Shown: positions 15,857 to 29,445, counted from the stretch's first letter. The stretch is DNA of 64,000 bases from Vicia villosa (GCF_029867415.1 NW_026706165.1:62001-126000), one strand, 5' to 3'. Program-made: numbers and translations. Notes: a model not told the origin generated them from the sequence alone.

Positions 15857-18579
15857 TTCAATTACCGATGAAAATTATAATCAAGAGAGAAAAATTTTAA
15901 AACTCGACACCTTCATTACTTTTCAACTTTAACACTTGTTATATGTGTTATTAAAGTTAAACCAATCTTAAATTTTTAGGGATATCTGCTAGGAAACCCT
16001 TTTACAACAGGTAAAGAAAAAAATGATGAAATTCCATATGCTCATGGAATGGGGCTCATTTCTAATGAACTATATGAGGTATTATTACTAATCATTTTAA
16101 ATAAAGTTGCATTGAATTTTCAGTTTAATTACAATAATGATGTGTTTATATGGCCGAACAACATATAGTTCATTAGAAATAAAACTATATGTGGTTAGCC
16201 GCAACAAAACTTGATTTGAGTTCAACTTTTAAACTCAAAAAAAATTATTTTATTTTTGTATGGAAAAAAAGACTGCATTATTAAAGTTATTTAGACCTCT
16301 AAATATATTTGGCTGACACTTTTTTTAATTTCAATTTAAATATTGGTGTTATGCTTAACGGTGGTTTACGGTTATTTGTTGGCGCAATCCTTACAACAAA
16401 ATTGTAAAGGAGAGTACATTGATGTAAATTCCAAAAATGTATTATGTTTAAGAGATCTCAAATCTTTTGATAAGGTAAGTAAACTATCTCAATTTTATGT
16501 ATACCCCTTATAGAGATGATATTAAGTTTTGAAGTAGCTTTTTCTCTTCCCTTTTTTATCAATCTTTTTAATTATCTAACTTTCAATTTGATAACTTTGT
16601 CTCATTTAAATTTGTTTGATATATTATTAAACAATTATTTTTATCTGTAGTATCTTTTAGGAATTAAAAAAACCCATATTTTAGATCGCTATTGTGAAGA
16701 TGAGCAGCATCTATGGAAGAGATCTTTAACTCAAGAGTCTAAAAAATCTCTTAGTTATCATCTCATAGTGCCCGTGCCTGACTTAAGTTTCCAAGTAATT
16801 TTCTTATTTCATAAATTATATAAATTTATTTCAAAAAAATTTCCATAATGCTTCAAGTTTTATATCTCGGTCGCTTTCTTTGTTTTTATAGATTTATAAA
16901 TTTTATCTCAACGAAAAATGGGATAATGAAGAGTGTGTTCGCAAAGCACTGCACATTCGAGAGGTTTGGCATGATAAACTAAAAAACTCATTATATCTAA
17001 TTATCTTTAAAGTTACAAAGAGATATTTCTAAATTTAAGTTATATCCATCGAAGAATTCTTATTAACTAATGGTTGTTATCAATAACATATTAATGGACA
17101 TAGTTTTGAGTTTTGTAGGGTACTATAGAAAAATGGAAATGTTGTTATCGGAATGATTTTGAGTTTGATATTCCAAACAGTGTTGTATTTCATGTAAATC
17201 TAAGAAAAAAGGATTCTGCTCTTTGATATATAGGTAAAGATTTTAACTTTGTGATGTAGTGATTATTTATTTTAAATCATATGAAGTAATTAATCTTCAT
17301 AAGTTTATAGGAAAATAAATGGTTGATTGTGATTTTTTATGAATGTGTCAATTACATCATTCATTGATTTTTTTATTGTGCTAAATAAATATTAGATTTT
17401 TTGCGCCATTAAAACCATCTAGTTTCTTATGGAAATTGATGTATTATTTGCAGTGGGGATCATGATTTAGTTGTTCCTTTCTTTTCTACACAAGCATGGA
17501 TAAAAGCTAAACTACTCTATTGTGGATGATTGGAGGTCATGGCTAATTAAAGATCAAGTAGCAGGGTAAGCATTAAACTTTAATATGAATATGATATCAT
17601 CAAATTTCTATTACTATTTACAAACTATTAGGGATCTTGGAGACATAATGAAAAATAAAGTCTAAAACATGAAAATGAGAGAAAGTTAGTTATATTAAAA
17701 TATGTGTAGAAGAATGGGCTAATTAATTCACTTGTAATAAATTCTAACTAATAAAATTGAATCATTATCCTTGATACAAAAAATGAGATTTGTATGATCT
17801 TACCATATGCTACATTTGTCTTTAAATATATGATTCTCAGGAATAAATTGTTGAAATTAAAAATAGTTGGTTGTGATATGAAATTTTTGTTGACAATTGA
17901 TATTATTTTTATAAGCTTAACCTTTAAAAAATAGAGTTAGTTAGTCTTTATAATTTATATTATAATATTTATTATAGATTCTAGAAGAATATGTAAAATA
18001 ATTAGGAGTATGCTAGTAATAAATAAGTAATGCAGTTGAAAATTTAAAGAGATTCTTATTAAAAATGGATAAAGAAAAAATCAAGACGATTTTTAGAAAT
18101 GAAGGTGCGTAGTATAATTTATGAAAGAATGAGAGTTTTTTTTATTGACACAGAATGAGAGTTATTTGAATCGGATATATGTGATATTCTTATCTTCTAC
18201 AAATTATGATGGATTAGTAAATCTCAATCTTTTAGTGGAATTACAAATTGGTCAATTAAATTAATAACATCCATCAAAATAACCTTTATTTTTTGAATAT
18301 AATCAAATATATTTTCAAATGTGTAAAATGTTATTCAAAATAACCTTTTTATTACCTTATTTAGTTTGGGGCTATAATGTGACATGTTAAATTACACCTT
18401 AATCCAACATCAATTTTTGTTCCCTAGAGATTAATTTTTTTATGAAATTCTTGACACTTCAGAGATAAATATCTAGGTAATGGCAAGTGTACAAAGACTA
18501 ACTATTGGAAAGTTAGGCCTAAAAGACATTAAGTTTTTAGACAAAATAGTTTATAGTTGGATGACATTGATGTGAGATC

Positions 18580-21500
18580 TGTTAGTACTAGTGTATGCAA
18601 GTGAAAGAGAGAAGAGATTGTAGTATTGAAATGTATATTCAATTTCTTACATGTTAAGTATTGAAATATATGTATACTTATTTGCAATACAAGTAACCAC
18701 TAAAATATTTGGTAATTGGATTATATTACAAGATACCCCCGTATAACCTAATTATGTTAATCACGGTCTTAACAGTCGATTTATACAACACCTAACTTTT
18801 TTCTTAAAGCCAAAAAAATTCAAATTCCAGTCCCTTAGTGAGAATGTTTGTAACTTGTGATTCACTTGAGCAATGTCTTACTTCATATTCACCTTGGTTT
18901 ACCTTCTCCCTCAAGAAATGGCACCTTGCTTTAATGTGTTTACTTCTGCTATGTAGAAATGGGTTTCTTGCAAGGTTAATAGCCGAATTGTTGTCAATAT
19001 GTAGCACCACTGGTCTCCTAACATGGACATGCACTTCATCGAGCACGTACTTTATCTAGATGGCTTGACAAACAACCTAAGATCCTACTATGTACTATGC
19101 TCCACGTAAAGACACTAACACCACATGTTTCTTCATTGAACACCATGAAATTGAAGCACCCAACACCTGAAAGAAATATTCAGTTGTGCTTCTTCTATCC
19201 TTATTGTCTCCATACTAATCTGCATCAGAATAGCAGTTGATCATGGCCTCTTTGCCTTCACATGATTGGGGAAACATGATTTCACAATTGAGTTATCCTT
19301 TTAAATATTTTAGGATCCTCTTTGCAGCCTTCATTCATGACACTCTAGGATCATCCATGTACCTGCTTACGAGTCCCACTGAGAAGCCTATATCAGGTCT
19401 GATATTGCACACATACCTCAAGAATCTTACTATTTGCTTGAACAACGTGGCAACAACCTTGTCCTCATCTTCATGTTTTTCAAGTTTCAAATTTGGTTCA
19501 ATAGGCGAAGATGCACGATATGAGTCAAGCATTCTGAATCACTTGAGGATTTTTTTAAATACTTCCTTTAATGTAGAACCATACCATTTGCATTCCTTTG
19601 GAACTATATACCTAGGAAATAGGAAAAATTTCTAAAGTCTGACATTTTGAATTACATCTTCATCAACTCCTTGAATTTCATCAAGTTTTCAGTGTTACTT
19701 CTAGTTACAAGCATGTCATTAACATATAGGTAAATGATGGTTATGTATTGTGACATGTCCTCCACATAAACACCATACTCAGGTTTTCACTTAATAAATC
19801 CCAATTCCACCAAGTATGAGTAAATTTTCTTGTTCCATACTTTAGGTGTCTACTTGAGGCCATAAAGGGATTTGTGCAATTTGTATACTTTTCTTCCTTC
19901 GCCTTATATCATAGAACCATGTCGTTGAGTGGCATATACAACTTCATCTAGTGGTCCATTAAAAAATGTTGACCAGTCCTGCTTACATGCTAAGGAAACC
20001 GCTAGTCTGACAGTTTCCAGCCTTGTAACTAGGGCATAAACTTTGGAGTAGTCAAGTCATTTTCTTAGGAGAACTCTTTTTGCTACCAATTTTGTTGTAT
20101 GCCTTACAATTGGATCATCAGGATTGTGCTTCACCTTGAACATCCAATTTATCTCAATAGCTTTGGTGTTTGCTGGAAACTTGACTAGTTCACATGTATT
20201 ATTTCTTTCTATCGATTACAGTTCTTCAATCATGTCTTCTTTACATTGTATATTCTTTAGAGCCTCATTATAGTTGATGGGCTCAGCATTTGTAATCAAA
20301 GCAAAATGAATAAATTATTCATCTATTGTAACTTCATCATCACCAACTACTTCACAACCCTGAATTCTTGTTAGAGTAATTATGGTTCTTTGAGGCCTTT
20401 GTTATGTGGCTGCTACATCTTGTTGGAATACTTCATTTCTATGCTCATGGTCTTCTATTTCCAAAACTAGAATTTCAGTAAAATAAGGTTCATCTTGCTC
20501 ACTACTATCTTCATAAAATCTATTACTCATCATTAGCTTGCTGGTTCTATCATTTGATTCCCAATACCGTGTAGAGCTCTCATCAACCTCAATGTCGCTC
20601 ACCAGAATATTGCTAGTGATTGAATTGAATAATTTGTAAGCTCCAGTCTTGTGATAACCTACCAGAATCATAGGTTCACTCTTATCATCAATTTTTATTC
20701 TCCTATCATCAGGAACATGTCTGTAACAGATGGAACCAAAAACTTTTATATAACTCACAGACGGTTTCTTGCAACTTCACACTTCTTCAGGGACCTTGTT
20801 CTTTAGTCTTTTGGTAGGGAATCTATTTAATACATAAGCAGCAACGGTGACTGCTTCACCCCATAGAAATTTTGGTAAGTTCTTTTGTTTCAAAATGCAT
20901 TTGGACATACCCAATATACTTCTATTACTTCTCCCAGCTGTTCCATTGTGTTAAGGGGTGTAGGGAGTAGTTTCTTTATGATTAACTAAATGTTCCACAT
21001 AAAATTCCTTAAACAGCTTGGATGTATATTCACCACCTCCATTTGTTCTTAGAACCTTAATCATCTTTTCACTTTGAGTTTCAACCATTATTTTAAATCT
21101 TTTAAAGATTACAAATACTTCATCTTTATGTCTAATCATGTAGACCCCTATTTTTCTACTGTTCTCAACAACAAATGATACAAATTATTTGTTGCTTCCA
21201 ATAGTAATATTCTCAAAAGGACCACATACATCTAAATTATAGTATTCAAGATGACCCCATTGGCATATGAGATATGAATAACTTTCTAGATTGCTTCCCT
21301 ACCTAGCAACCCTCACAAATTTTGTTAGGCATGACAAGACTTGGTATACCAGTTACCATGTCATGACTAATGAGTTGATTGAGTAGCCTAAAGATTAAAT
21401 GGCCAAACCTTAAGTGCCATAGCCAACTCTTCTTGTGCTCTACAATTTCATTCACACATTGAACCTCAGTTGAATTGATAATGGTCTTAAATGTTCAATT

Positions 21501-23122
21501 TTTGGATAGGGGAGATTTCAATACCAACCTATTGTAAAAATCAAACAACTCAAAATCTCCATTCTTCATGTCCACTGAGAAGCCTTTTTCAGCCATTTAT
21601 CCAACACTCAATAGGTTGTATTTCATCATAGGCACATAAAACACATCCTTGATTATGGCTTGTGCTTCATTGCTTCTTCGAATAACCATGTTGCCTTCTC
21701 CTTTTGCTTATAATAAGCTACTATGAGAAAGCCTAATCTTTATTTTCTTAGTGTCATTAAAGTATGGTAGCCAAGTTCCATGACCAGTCATGTGGTTTGA
21801 GCAACATGTATCCAAAAACCAAGTTTTGGAATCCACATGTTCATCTGAGACTACAGCCATAAGCACCATGGTGTCAGAGTCATTTGAATCTTCTAGTGAA
21901 ACATTTTCTCCTTCATCATGCTTTTCCTTTGTATCTCCCTTGCCATTCTTGTATCGGAAGTTCTTGGCCACGTGTCCCCACTTTTCTTAGATATAGCATT
22001 GCACGTTTTTCTTTTCTAGTTTGTCTTTGTGATGTGAGGCTCCTCTTTTGGAGGATTCACAAGCCATATAATCAACCTTTTTCTTTTAAAAATGCAACCA
22101 ATAAATCCTTTTCACCTAAGTATTGTCTCCTTTCCCCTTAAACTTGTTGGAACCTCCATGCTTGTTTCTTGTTTGGGCTTGCAATCCATGTATCGAGTCT
22201 CGAACATCCTTTCTCTCGATTATCCTTAATTCATGAGCCTTCAATGAACCAACAAAAACTGTCAACTTTAGTGTGTCAAGATTGTTGGATTCTTGAATAG
22301 CCACGGTAACACGATCAGAGAGAGGTCAACATTCACATTAACTTCTCAACTATCATCTTATCAATCAAATTTTCGCCACATCCTTTCATGAGGTGAACAA
22401 GATTTTGCATCTTGAATACATAGCTCGCCGTCTTCTCGTCTTCTCCCATCTGTAGTAAGTAGTAACTCGTATTTGCTTCTCAATGCTATCAATTTTACAC
22501 CTTTCACTTTCTCACTACTTTCATAATATTTGACAAGGATATCTCACGCTTCCTTTGCAGATTCAGCATGAGAAATACGATCAAAATTTGCACTGTCCAC
22601 TGCATATTGAATACAGAACGCAACCTTTCGATTTTTCTTCTTCAAATCCTTATAAAATGTCCTTTGAGCCTCAGTTTCATTGAAAGAGGGATCAAGGAAA
22701 CCATTTGTAACCACTTCAATGGTTTATCGAAAACAAACTAAGGACTTCATCGGCTTATGCCACCCGTTCCAATTTTTGCCATCTAGAATTGGAAGAGAGT
22801 TGGGAATACCATTGCTACCATTCATCTTTGCAGCAAATGCCACTCACAATCCCTAGAAACACGACCACCAACGTGTAAATCATGAATGATTCAAGAAAAA
22901 CGAATCTAAAGGCTCTAGATACCAATTTGTTAGTGATAGCGCACTTTGTTGAGAATGAATTAGAGGATATTCAAGTGAAAGAAAGAAGAGATTGTAGTAT
23001 TGAAATATATGTTTAATTACTTACATGTTAAGTAACACCTTACATGTATATATACTAGTATGTATACTTACTTACATTACAAGTAACAAGTAAAACACCT
23101 AGTAATTAGATTTATTAGAACA
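18580..23122 (-). mobile_element. Degenerate Ty1/copia retrotransposon in SCPL intron 12
   Basis: Two related LTRs bound the element: 18580-18730 (3' LTR) and 22928-23122 (5' LTR, about 44 bp longer because of indels), both TG...CA. Inside the 5' LTR is a primer-binding site for initiator tRNA-Met, read on the minus strand as TTGGTATCTAGAGCC. Inside the 3' LTR is a purine tract (ACGGGGGTATCT). The flanks AGATC (18575-18579) and AGTTC (23123-23127) look like a 5-bp target duplication with one later change. The order gag, protease, integrase, reverse transcriptase, RNase H is the copia order. Confidence 0.9.
18804..22825 (-). pseudogene. Copia gag-pol remnant
   Basis: Reading on the minus strand from an ATG at 22825, gag-like sequence starts MNGSNGIPNSLPILDGKN. 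It is followed by protease (WFLDTCCSNHMTG, where the usual DSG is DTC), integrase (GGGEYTSKLFKEF, TTPYTP), the post-integrase block (KVFGSICYRHVPDDRR) and a strongly eroded reverse transcriptase. The end is RNase H (LRYVCNIRPDIGFSVGLVSR, VVLHIDNNSAINLARNP, SKHIKARCHFLRE). Many stops and frameshifts separate the blocks, so no functional polyprotein can be made. Confidence 0.88.
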
Positions 23123-23691
23123 AGTTCAATGTGGAGGGACGTTGATAAAAATTAATAATATTTTAATTGAAAAATATTTTTTAAAAGTGTATTAGTCAAT
23201 TAAAAAAAATTAGAGCCTATTTGATTTAGGCTTACAACTTCGAAGATTAATTAGTGTATTGACTCTCAAATCTTGAACTGTATTCTTCCATTTTGTTTGA
23301 TTTCCTACCAAAAACATCTTAACACAATTTGTATTCTAATTTAAATTAAAAAAATGTATTTCATGCAGATACACGAGGACTTATTCTAATCAAATGACAT
23401 TTGCAACAATAAAGGTAAGAATTACTAACTAAATCACAAATACTTTTTTGTTCTTTTAAGGAAAACATTCCATTTATCGAAATGTTTAAATATCTTTGAG
23501 TAGAGTACACAAATTTGTTAAATTGATTTTTATTTTATTAATTACAAGGCTCGGGACATACAGGACCTGAATACACTCCTGAGCAAGGTTTTCTCATGTT
23601 TTCTAAATGGATATCTAATACACCTTTGTAATCCACGCTTAAGATGGCTATGTTCATTTGTTAATGATTTCATTTTATATAAAAAATTGCA

Positions 23692-23910
23692 ATACTTGAA
23701 CATTGTGTACTAAGGAAGCAATGCAAATATGTAATGCAAGTAATGATTTTGTAGTTGGGACAAGCTTGATAAACAAATTAATTTTTAGGTGATAACATGA
23801 GAAGACCTTTAACCTGCATTACAAATGAATGTTTAAAGGTTAAAGGTTAAAGGTTTTCTCATGTTTTCTAAATGGATATCTAATACACCTTTGTAATGCA
23901 CACTTTATTA
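23692..23910 (+). repeat. Duplicated SCPL 3' end
   Basis: 23692-23790 matches the start of the window. 23849-23895 then repeats the last coding bases of the SCPL gene (ggttttctcatgttttctaa through the stop codon), already present at 23588-23632. The second copy has no upstream exon and is preceded by a short triplication of taaaggt. It looks like a local duplication or the scar of unequal exchange between tandem SCPL genes. Confidence 0.7.
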
Positions 23911-24101
23911 GATATTTGTTTAAATTGCACATAATTGATTTTGTTAGCTATTTTTCTGTTGGAAAGAAACATGTTCATTGTAATATGAGCAACAAATTTT
24001 TTCCTCGGCGTTTAAACGATTGACAATAAAATAATTTCTAACTATAAGTTAAGTCATGATTGTGCTTCACACTCAATATTAAAACTTCAAACATTTGTAA
24101 T

Positions 24102-24330
24102 GAAGTACTCGTATATACAGAAATAGTGTATACGTATTGAGTTGAATGAATATCCACATTTCTTCGATCTAGTGAAGTATTCGTATATACATAAATAATA
24201 TCTACGTATTGAATTGAATGAATATCCACATTTCTTCGATCTAGTTCATCGTAATTTATCATCTCTATTTATTTCTTTTTCTCCAATCTAGTTCATCGTA
24301 ATTTATCATTTCTATTTGTTTCTTTGTATA
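24102..24330. repeat. Two short tandem duplications
   Basis: A ~71-bp unit beginning gaagtactcgtatatac is repeated once (24102 and 24173). A 47-bp unit beginning ctagttcatcgtaatttatc is repeated immediately after (24241 and 24288). No gene or element border is evident. The open frame across them is a by-product. Confidence 0.7.
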
Positions 24331-26150
24331 CGTCGCTTCCTTTACAACCTTACACAATAATCTTTTTTCCTATTCAACAAAAAGCATTGGATCTCAATGG
24401 TTGTATTCCGTTAAAACAGCTTAAATGATAGTTGTATAAAAACATTCAATTGTAAGAATGCAGGTTTAAACCAACAACATCTCATTTATTCAACCTTTAA
24501 TATGTAAAGTTTCAATCACTGAGCTACTAAATAAATAAAAACATTCATTTATAATTAACTAATTGAAAAACACTTGCAACATGACTATACATACTTAAAT
24601 TCAACTTCCTGATAAATTTTTGTTGTCTATCTCTATCCCTAATGCAAATGAATAAATTGAACCTCAAATCAATAAATTTAGATTGCGATCAAATACTTTA
24701 GTCTCGTCCCGCCCCACCCTACCTCGTCCTTACAATAGAGTCAATTTTTAAATAAAAATAATCTTTTTCTATAAATCCAAAATATACCTGATCGTACCTG
24801 ATCAGACTGGATCATCAATGGCCTTCAACAGTTGCTTCGATGTCGAAGTGAGAAGAGAGAGCAGTCGGAGTGCAAGTACAAGGTAAGAGTGAGAATGAAT
24901 GAAGTTCCCTAACCCTCTAGTGAAAGAGGTTATTTATAACACCCAGCGCTGGCCAAGATCTCCATATTGGATTGGATGCTCGTGCCAAAAATGGAGAATG
25001 TCGGAAATCGGCCGGGTAACCGGTCTGGTTCAATAGTTGGATCGGGAATGTCATTGAACCGGTCAAACCTGGTGTAAACCGCTAAAACCGAAAAGTCGTT
25101 GGTTTTTGTGAACCGGTGGTTTAAATGCATTTTTTTAATTTTTTTTATTTTAAAAAATTAAAATAATGTCATTTTGACTATTTTAATAAAAAATTAAAAT
25201 AAAAATAAATAAATAAATAAATAAAAATGGTCGTAGATGCGGTTGATTTTGTTACAGATGATTTTGATATCGAAAAAGGAGATCCCAACATTAAAACAAT
25301 TGTTCTTTTATTGAAATTAAATTTAGTAGACAATGAAATTATTTTGTTATAAATTATTCAATTAAATTATGTTGCGATTAAACTTTTGTTTATATTTTAT
25401 AATTATGTACTATTTGATTGTGTGATACCTATGTGTAAAATTTGAATTTAAATGATGAACTTGTGAATTATTTTATAATATGATGTTTTCAAAAAATTTA
25501 AGTACTAGTTATATTTTGTAGGGACTAAATCATCCGGTTCGACATATTTTATATCTATATAATTTTGTTATAACGACTGGTCTATTCAACCGAGTTATCC
25601 GATTTAACCCGGTTTAGTCATGCAGCTCAACCAGTGACCCAGTGGTTCGACCAATAAACGAGTGACCCAATACCCTCACCGGTTTGATGTCCGATCCGGT
25701 TTTTAAAACACTGGTCTCCATCCTTGGTCAATCGCTCTGAAATTTCAGGGAAGACGCGGGCGGTCTTTCGGGGAAGCAGTCTACTCAGAAATAAGGATGA
25801 AGGAACCCTACAAAGAGGAGGGCCCTAGAAAGGACAAGCAGACAAGCAGACGGGGTGCTGACCCTGAAGGCAGTCCTGCTCGGACTACAGAACTGCCCGA
25901 GGAGGTATTTGTGGACTTGCCAAGGTTAGTTGAGTGTGACTCCAAGCCTTTATCTACCTTATAGTCATATACTCGTAAAATATCCTCAATCCTAACAAAC
26001 CTCAAGATTAGTCTAGTAACATGTATAATTTAGCACTAATATCATTTTTTTTATCTTGCTACGAAAAAGGATTAGTCCAGTAACATGATATATTAAAATA
26101 AAAAGATAAAGGTAACATTACAAAACATATATGCTTAATCTGGTAAAGCA
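24331..26150. other. Intergenic DNA with an accggtt-rich repeat
   Basis: No gene is supported. From about 25000 to 25715 the sequence is rich in accggtt/aaccggt words concentrated at both ends, the right one closing in ccggtttttaaaacactggt. This is the look of a non-autonomous DNA transposon, but I could not fix termini or a target duplication. The rest is plain AT-rich sequence. Confidence 0.4.
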
Positions 26151-26201
26151 TTTCCTTCTCTACTTAAATTTAACTTAATTGTTAGTCTCTGCAGCTTAAG
26201 G

Positions 26202-29200
26202 TCATGGCCCTAAAAGCAAAGGAGCCTCTTTCTTTTCATTGTTGGAATCCTTCTTGGAATTAGGGTTCCCAGCAGAGGCTCTAAGAGGAGGCTCAAAGTG
26301 TTTGCTAGCAACATCAGGAGGAGGTACATCTTCTCCTGGAAGCACAAGAAGACCTTTCTCTCGGAGTGCAGACGGTTCGTCAAAGCATGTACTCCAAAGA
26401 GAGTCTACAAGTAGTCTTTCCTCCCTGACTGCTTCGAGATCCTCGGACGACATTAAACTGATGCCATTTATTCGTTCTTGAAGAAGTTGCTTCATTTTCT
26501 CGTTATCTTCTTCTGAAGAGATATCTGAGCCATCTTTTGAATCGCGGGCAAGTTCAAGAAGGCCTCGGAGGGAAGACTCGCGAACATCTACGTCTTCACT
26601 AGTGGCAGCAAGGTGCATCATTATACGAGGGAACCCTAGCTCCTTCACAATGTTGCAGTCTGAACTGTTCTCTTGCAATAAGTAATGGATCAAGTTGAGA
26701 GCCTTCCTGAAAAGATTGTAAAACTACAAATAAGTTCTCCCCCAATATATTAAACCATTTATATAAACACTTATCATATAAGTGCTTATGTATGAACCAT
26801 ATATTAAAAGACAAAATAAGGCAAATTATATTCATGTAAGTTAAAAATATCGACTATAATGAAAAACTTATCAGGAAGAAAACCTTAGTTACCTTTGAAA
26901 TCTAACATTTTCAGAGTTCAGCGCATCTCTCAAGCCTGCATAACCATTTGCTAGACGAAATGCAGTGACGCCGGGCTTGTTGTGTCGAATTAGTGCTGTC
27001 AAATTCACCAAAGTTGAAATAAGTTAATATCATCCCAACTTGAAAAACCAAAATATCATTAAAAAATAAAATAGTACATACAAGATATTGCGCCCAGTGC
27101 TTTAGCTCGAGAATTCACATCAGTATCTGAACTGAAATTTGACACAAGAGGTTCAAAGCCATTAGCTTCCATAACAAGTTGCTGACTTCGAGGATTATTT
27201 TGGACTATTGTGGTCACAACATCAGCTGCCTTGGCTCGAATATTGGCATGAGAGTTCTTGAGGTAACTAAGAAGAGGAACCAGGCCACCAATTGAATGGA
27301 GATCTAGAAGAAAACACAAATCCATTAACCAACCAATTATCGACAGACACAGACACCAAGTCTGACACATAAAAAAATTGTACAGAATCAAGTTCAGAGC
27401 CATTCCAAATACTAACCATTGGCCATATCAATCGATTCAACATGATCTTGCAACTCATCCAACATAGCTGTAGAAAAATTCATGTCAAAAAACTACCCTG
27501 AGTTAGTATAGGATTCAATAAAAAAATACCCATTTAAATAAAATGCACTTTATTTTCTGTTAGTTTGGCATTTCGGTTATATTAGATACTGTACCTTCAA
27601 TATCTTCAGGGGTAACCCCTTGGTTTTCCAATTCTTGCTCAGGAGTCTTCATTACAAGTGTGATCTCTTTCATACGTTTTACGACATCAACAGTTTGTGC
27701 TTGCATCGCTTCCATAAACCACTTCCGATCCTCTTCACTACAGAATCATACCAAAAAAAATATGAAAGTTAGGTGCCGCAAATAGAAAGGTAGAAGAGTC
27801 AATACCAAACCATATAAAAGCCAATACAAGAACAACACAACACCCATACAAAAGGATCAAAAATCTGAAAGTCCTAAACATTTAAGAGGGTGAATGCATC
27901 ATCTAAGGAAATTAATACTAAAACCTTTCACATGATATTCTAGACATCCCCGGGACAAAAGCTTTACATCCTCAAAAAAGGATCTACCAAGTACTTCAAG
28001 ATTAGAAAAAATCACACGATTCCTCCTATTTCAAATTGACCAAAGGGTTGCCATCCAAATAATATACAACTTTTTGCATAAACTCTATCACACGAGCAAA
28101 CCCGCAAATTGAAGAGCATGTTGTAACACCTTATCTGATAAAGCGTGAGAAATCTTCCTAACTTATTTACAACATCAGGAACCACTTTTCCTTTACAATA
28201 ATCAATAAGGGTTTAAGTTTAGGAGCTGTTAAAAACACTCTAAAACCCTCTATTACTCCTTTTTTGGAAGGTTCTCCCAATTGAAGGATTTTGACAATGG
28301 AACAATGGAAGAGCTAATCACCTCTCCTTATTTATCTCAACAGACCTTCAAGAATAATTCCCTATTCTACCATCAAACATCCCGCTCTTAATCAGTAAGT
28401 GTGTGTTTAGTAGCAAAGTATACTACCACCACCTCACGTTTAACCTCTTTCTACCATGATTTTTAAAAGCTACAAAAGCAAGCTTCTGCTAAACGCTCCG
28501 TAACACCATGGTTTTTGTCAAAAGCCAAACATAGGCTTAGTTAGGTTTGAATATTCATAAAGTTTCTCTTCTACAAACATTCTCTCCAAACTCCATAACA
28601 GACTAAACTACATATGATACACATTTATAGTAACAGCAATCACAAAAATATAACTATTACACTTCTAAACTCTGCAGACCGTTTTCTATACATATGACAT
28701 ATCCAAGCATATCTCGCCATGTATACATTTTAGGAACAATATATCAAAGTAGCATTATTAAGTAATTAGATTAATCCACACATGAAAAATTATTTTACAT
28801 TGTCTGTGGATAGAAATTAAGCCCTCAAAAAATCAAACCCTATCCCTAATTCATATTATTCAACACCAATCACTTTCTCAAACAAATTCCAACATACATA
28901 TATAGGGTTTTACAACAAAAACCACAAAAACAAAAACTTTTGATACAAGCTAGCTACAAAATCACAATACCCTAACAAAATCATACTAAACCAAAAACCC
29001 CAAAATAAAAAATTGATTTTGAATATAGCTAATACTTTTTCTGCTAACAAACTACTTAAAAGAAGAAGAAAAAATAGATTTTTCTATCATCCTGAATCAT
29101 TATCAAAACCTAACTAAATTTAACAAAATTAGGGTAAAGGAAAAAAACCCAATATTGAATCAGATTATACCTTAACTCACGATTTGGACGAGTTCCATCA

Positions 29201-29256
29201 GAGTTTGCGATACTCCATTTGAGCAATCCATCCCAATTAGGTCCTTCTTTAGCCAT
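26202..29256 (-). CDS. FES1A: Hsp70 nucleotide exchange factor, Fes1/HspBP1 family
   Basis: Six exons (29171-29256, 27595-27737, 27417-27467, 27082-27303, 26893-26995, 26202-26706) join in frame to 369 codons plus stop, all with GT/AG borders. The N-terminus MAKEGPNWDGLLKWSIANSD and the following Fes1 helical segment precede armadillo-type repeats (GGLVPLLSYLKNSHANIRAK, NPRSQQLVMEANGFEPLV, ALNLIHYLLQENSSDCNIV, ELGFPRIMMHLAA). The tail is charged and Pro-rich. Length and order match Arabidopsis Fes1A (about 360 residues), a cytosolic factor that releases ADP from Hsp70 and supports acquired thermotolerance. Intron 1 is 1.4 kb. No lesion is seen. The closest paralogue (Fes1A versus Fes1B/C) is my judgement; the family is secure. 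Confidence 0.93.
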
Positions 29257-29387
29257 TATACGAATTCAACAAAATCAAAAACAAAAGAGAGAAACACAAC
29301 ACAGTGCACAAAATAGGGTTTTTGTGAATCAATGACAAAAGTTTGAAATATTGAAACAAAAATTTTGAGAATTTGTAGAGTGAGATT

Positions 29388-29445
29388 CAGGTATATATTT
29401 AGGTTTTGAATGATTCGAGAAGCGTCTCAAACATTCGAGAATTGA
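29388..29445 (-). promoter_or_regulatory. Fes1 core promoter with heat-shock-element-like sites
   Basis: On the minus strand a TATA-like taaatatatac (29391-29401) lies about 140 bases before the ATG. Directly upstream are two TTCnnGAA pairs (29414-29421 and 29434-29441), the alternating core bound by heat shock factors. The first is followed by a partial third module. Heat induction is known for the Arabidopsis orthologue, so this fits, but binding is inferred. Confidence 0.55.

Larger units (their letters stand above)
9925..23631 (+). pseudogene. Serine carboxypeptidase-like (SCPL) pseudogene, 14 exons
   Basis: Exons read as 9925-10079, 10157-10305, 15033-15109, 15217-15336, 15476-15575, 15726-15763, 15980-16078, 16388-16474, 16651-16794, 16892-16963, 17119-17233, 17454-17565, 23369-23414 and 23549-23631. 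They encode a signal peptide (MNMLIFSCHSFHILFALC), the oxyanion segment [15 protein letters not shown], the nucleophile motif GDSYAGI, the Asp motif GDHDLVVPF and the His motif GSGHTGPEY. This family are secreted or vacuolar alpha/beta hydrolases; many plant members are glucose-ester acyltransferases. Lesions: an in-frame TAG plus a frameshift in exon 5, loss of GT after exon 5, CAA instead of CAG before exon 8, frameshifts in exons 11 and 12, and a one-base phase mismatch before exon 14. A copia element fills intron 12. Family assignment is firm; the substrate is unknown. Confidence 0.88.
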
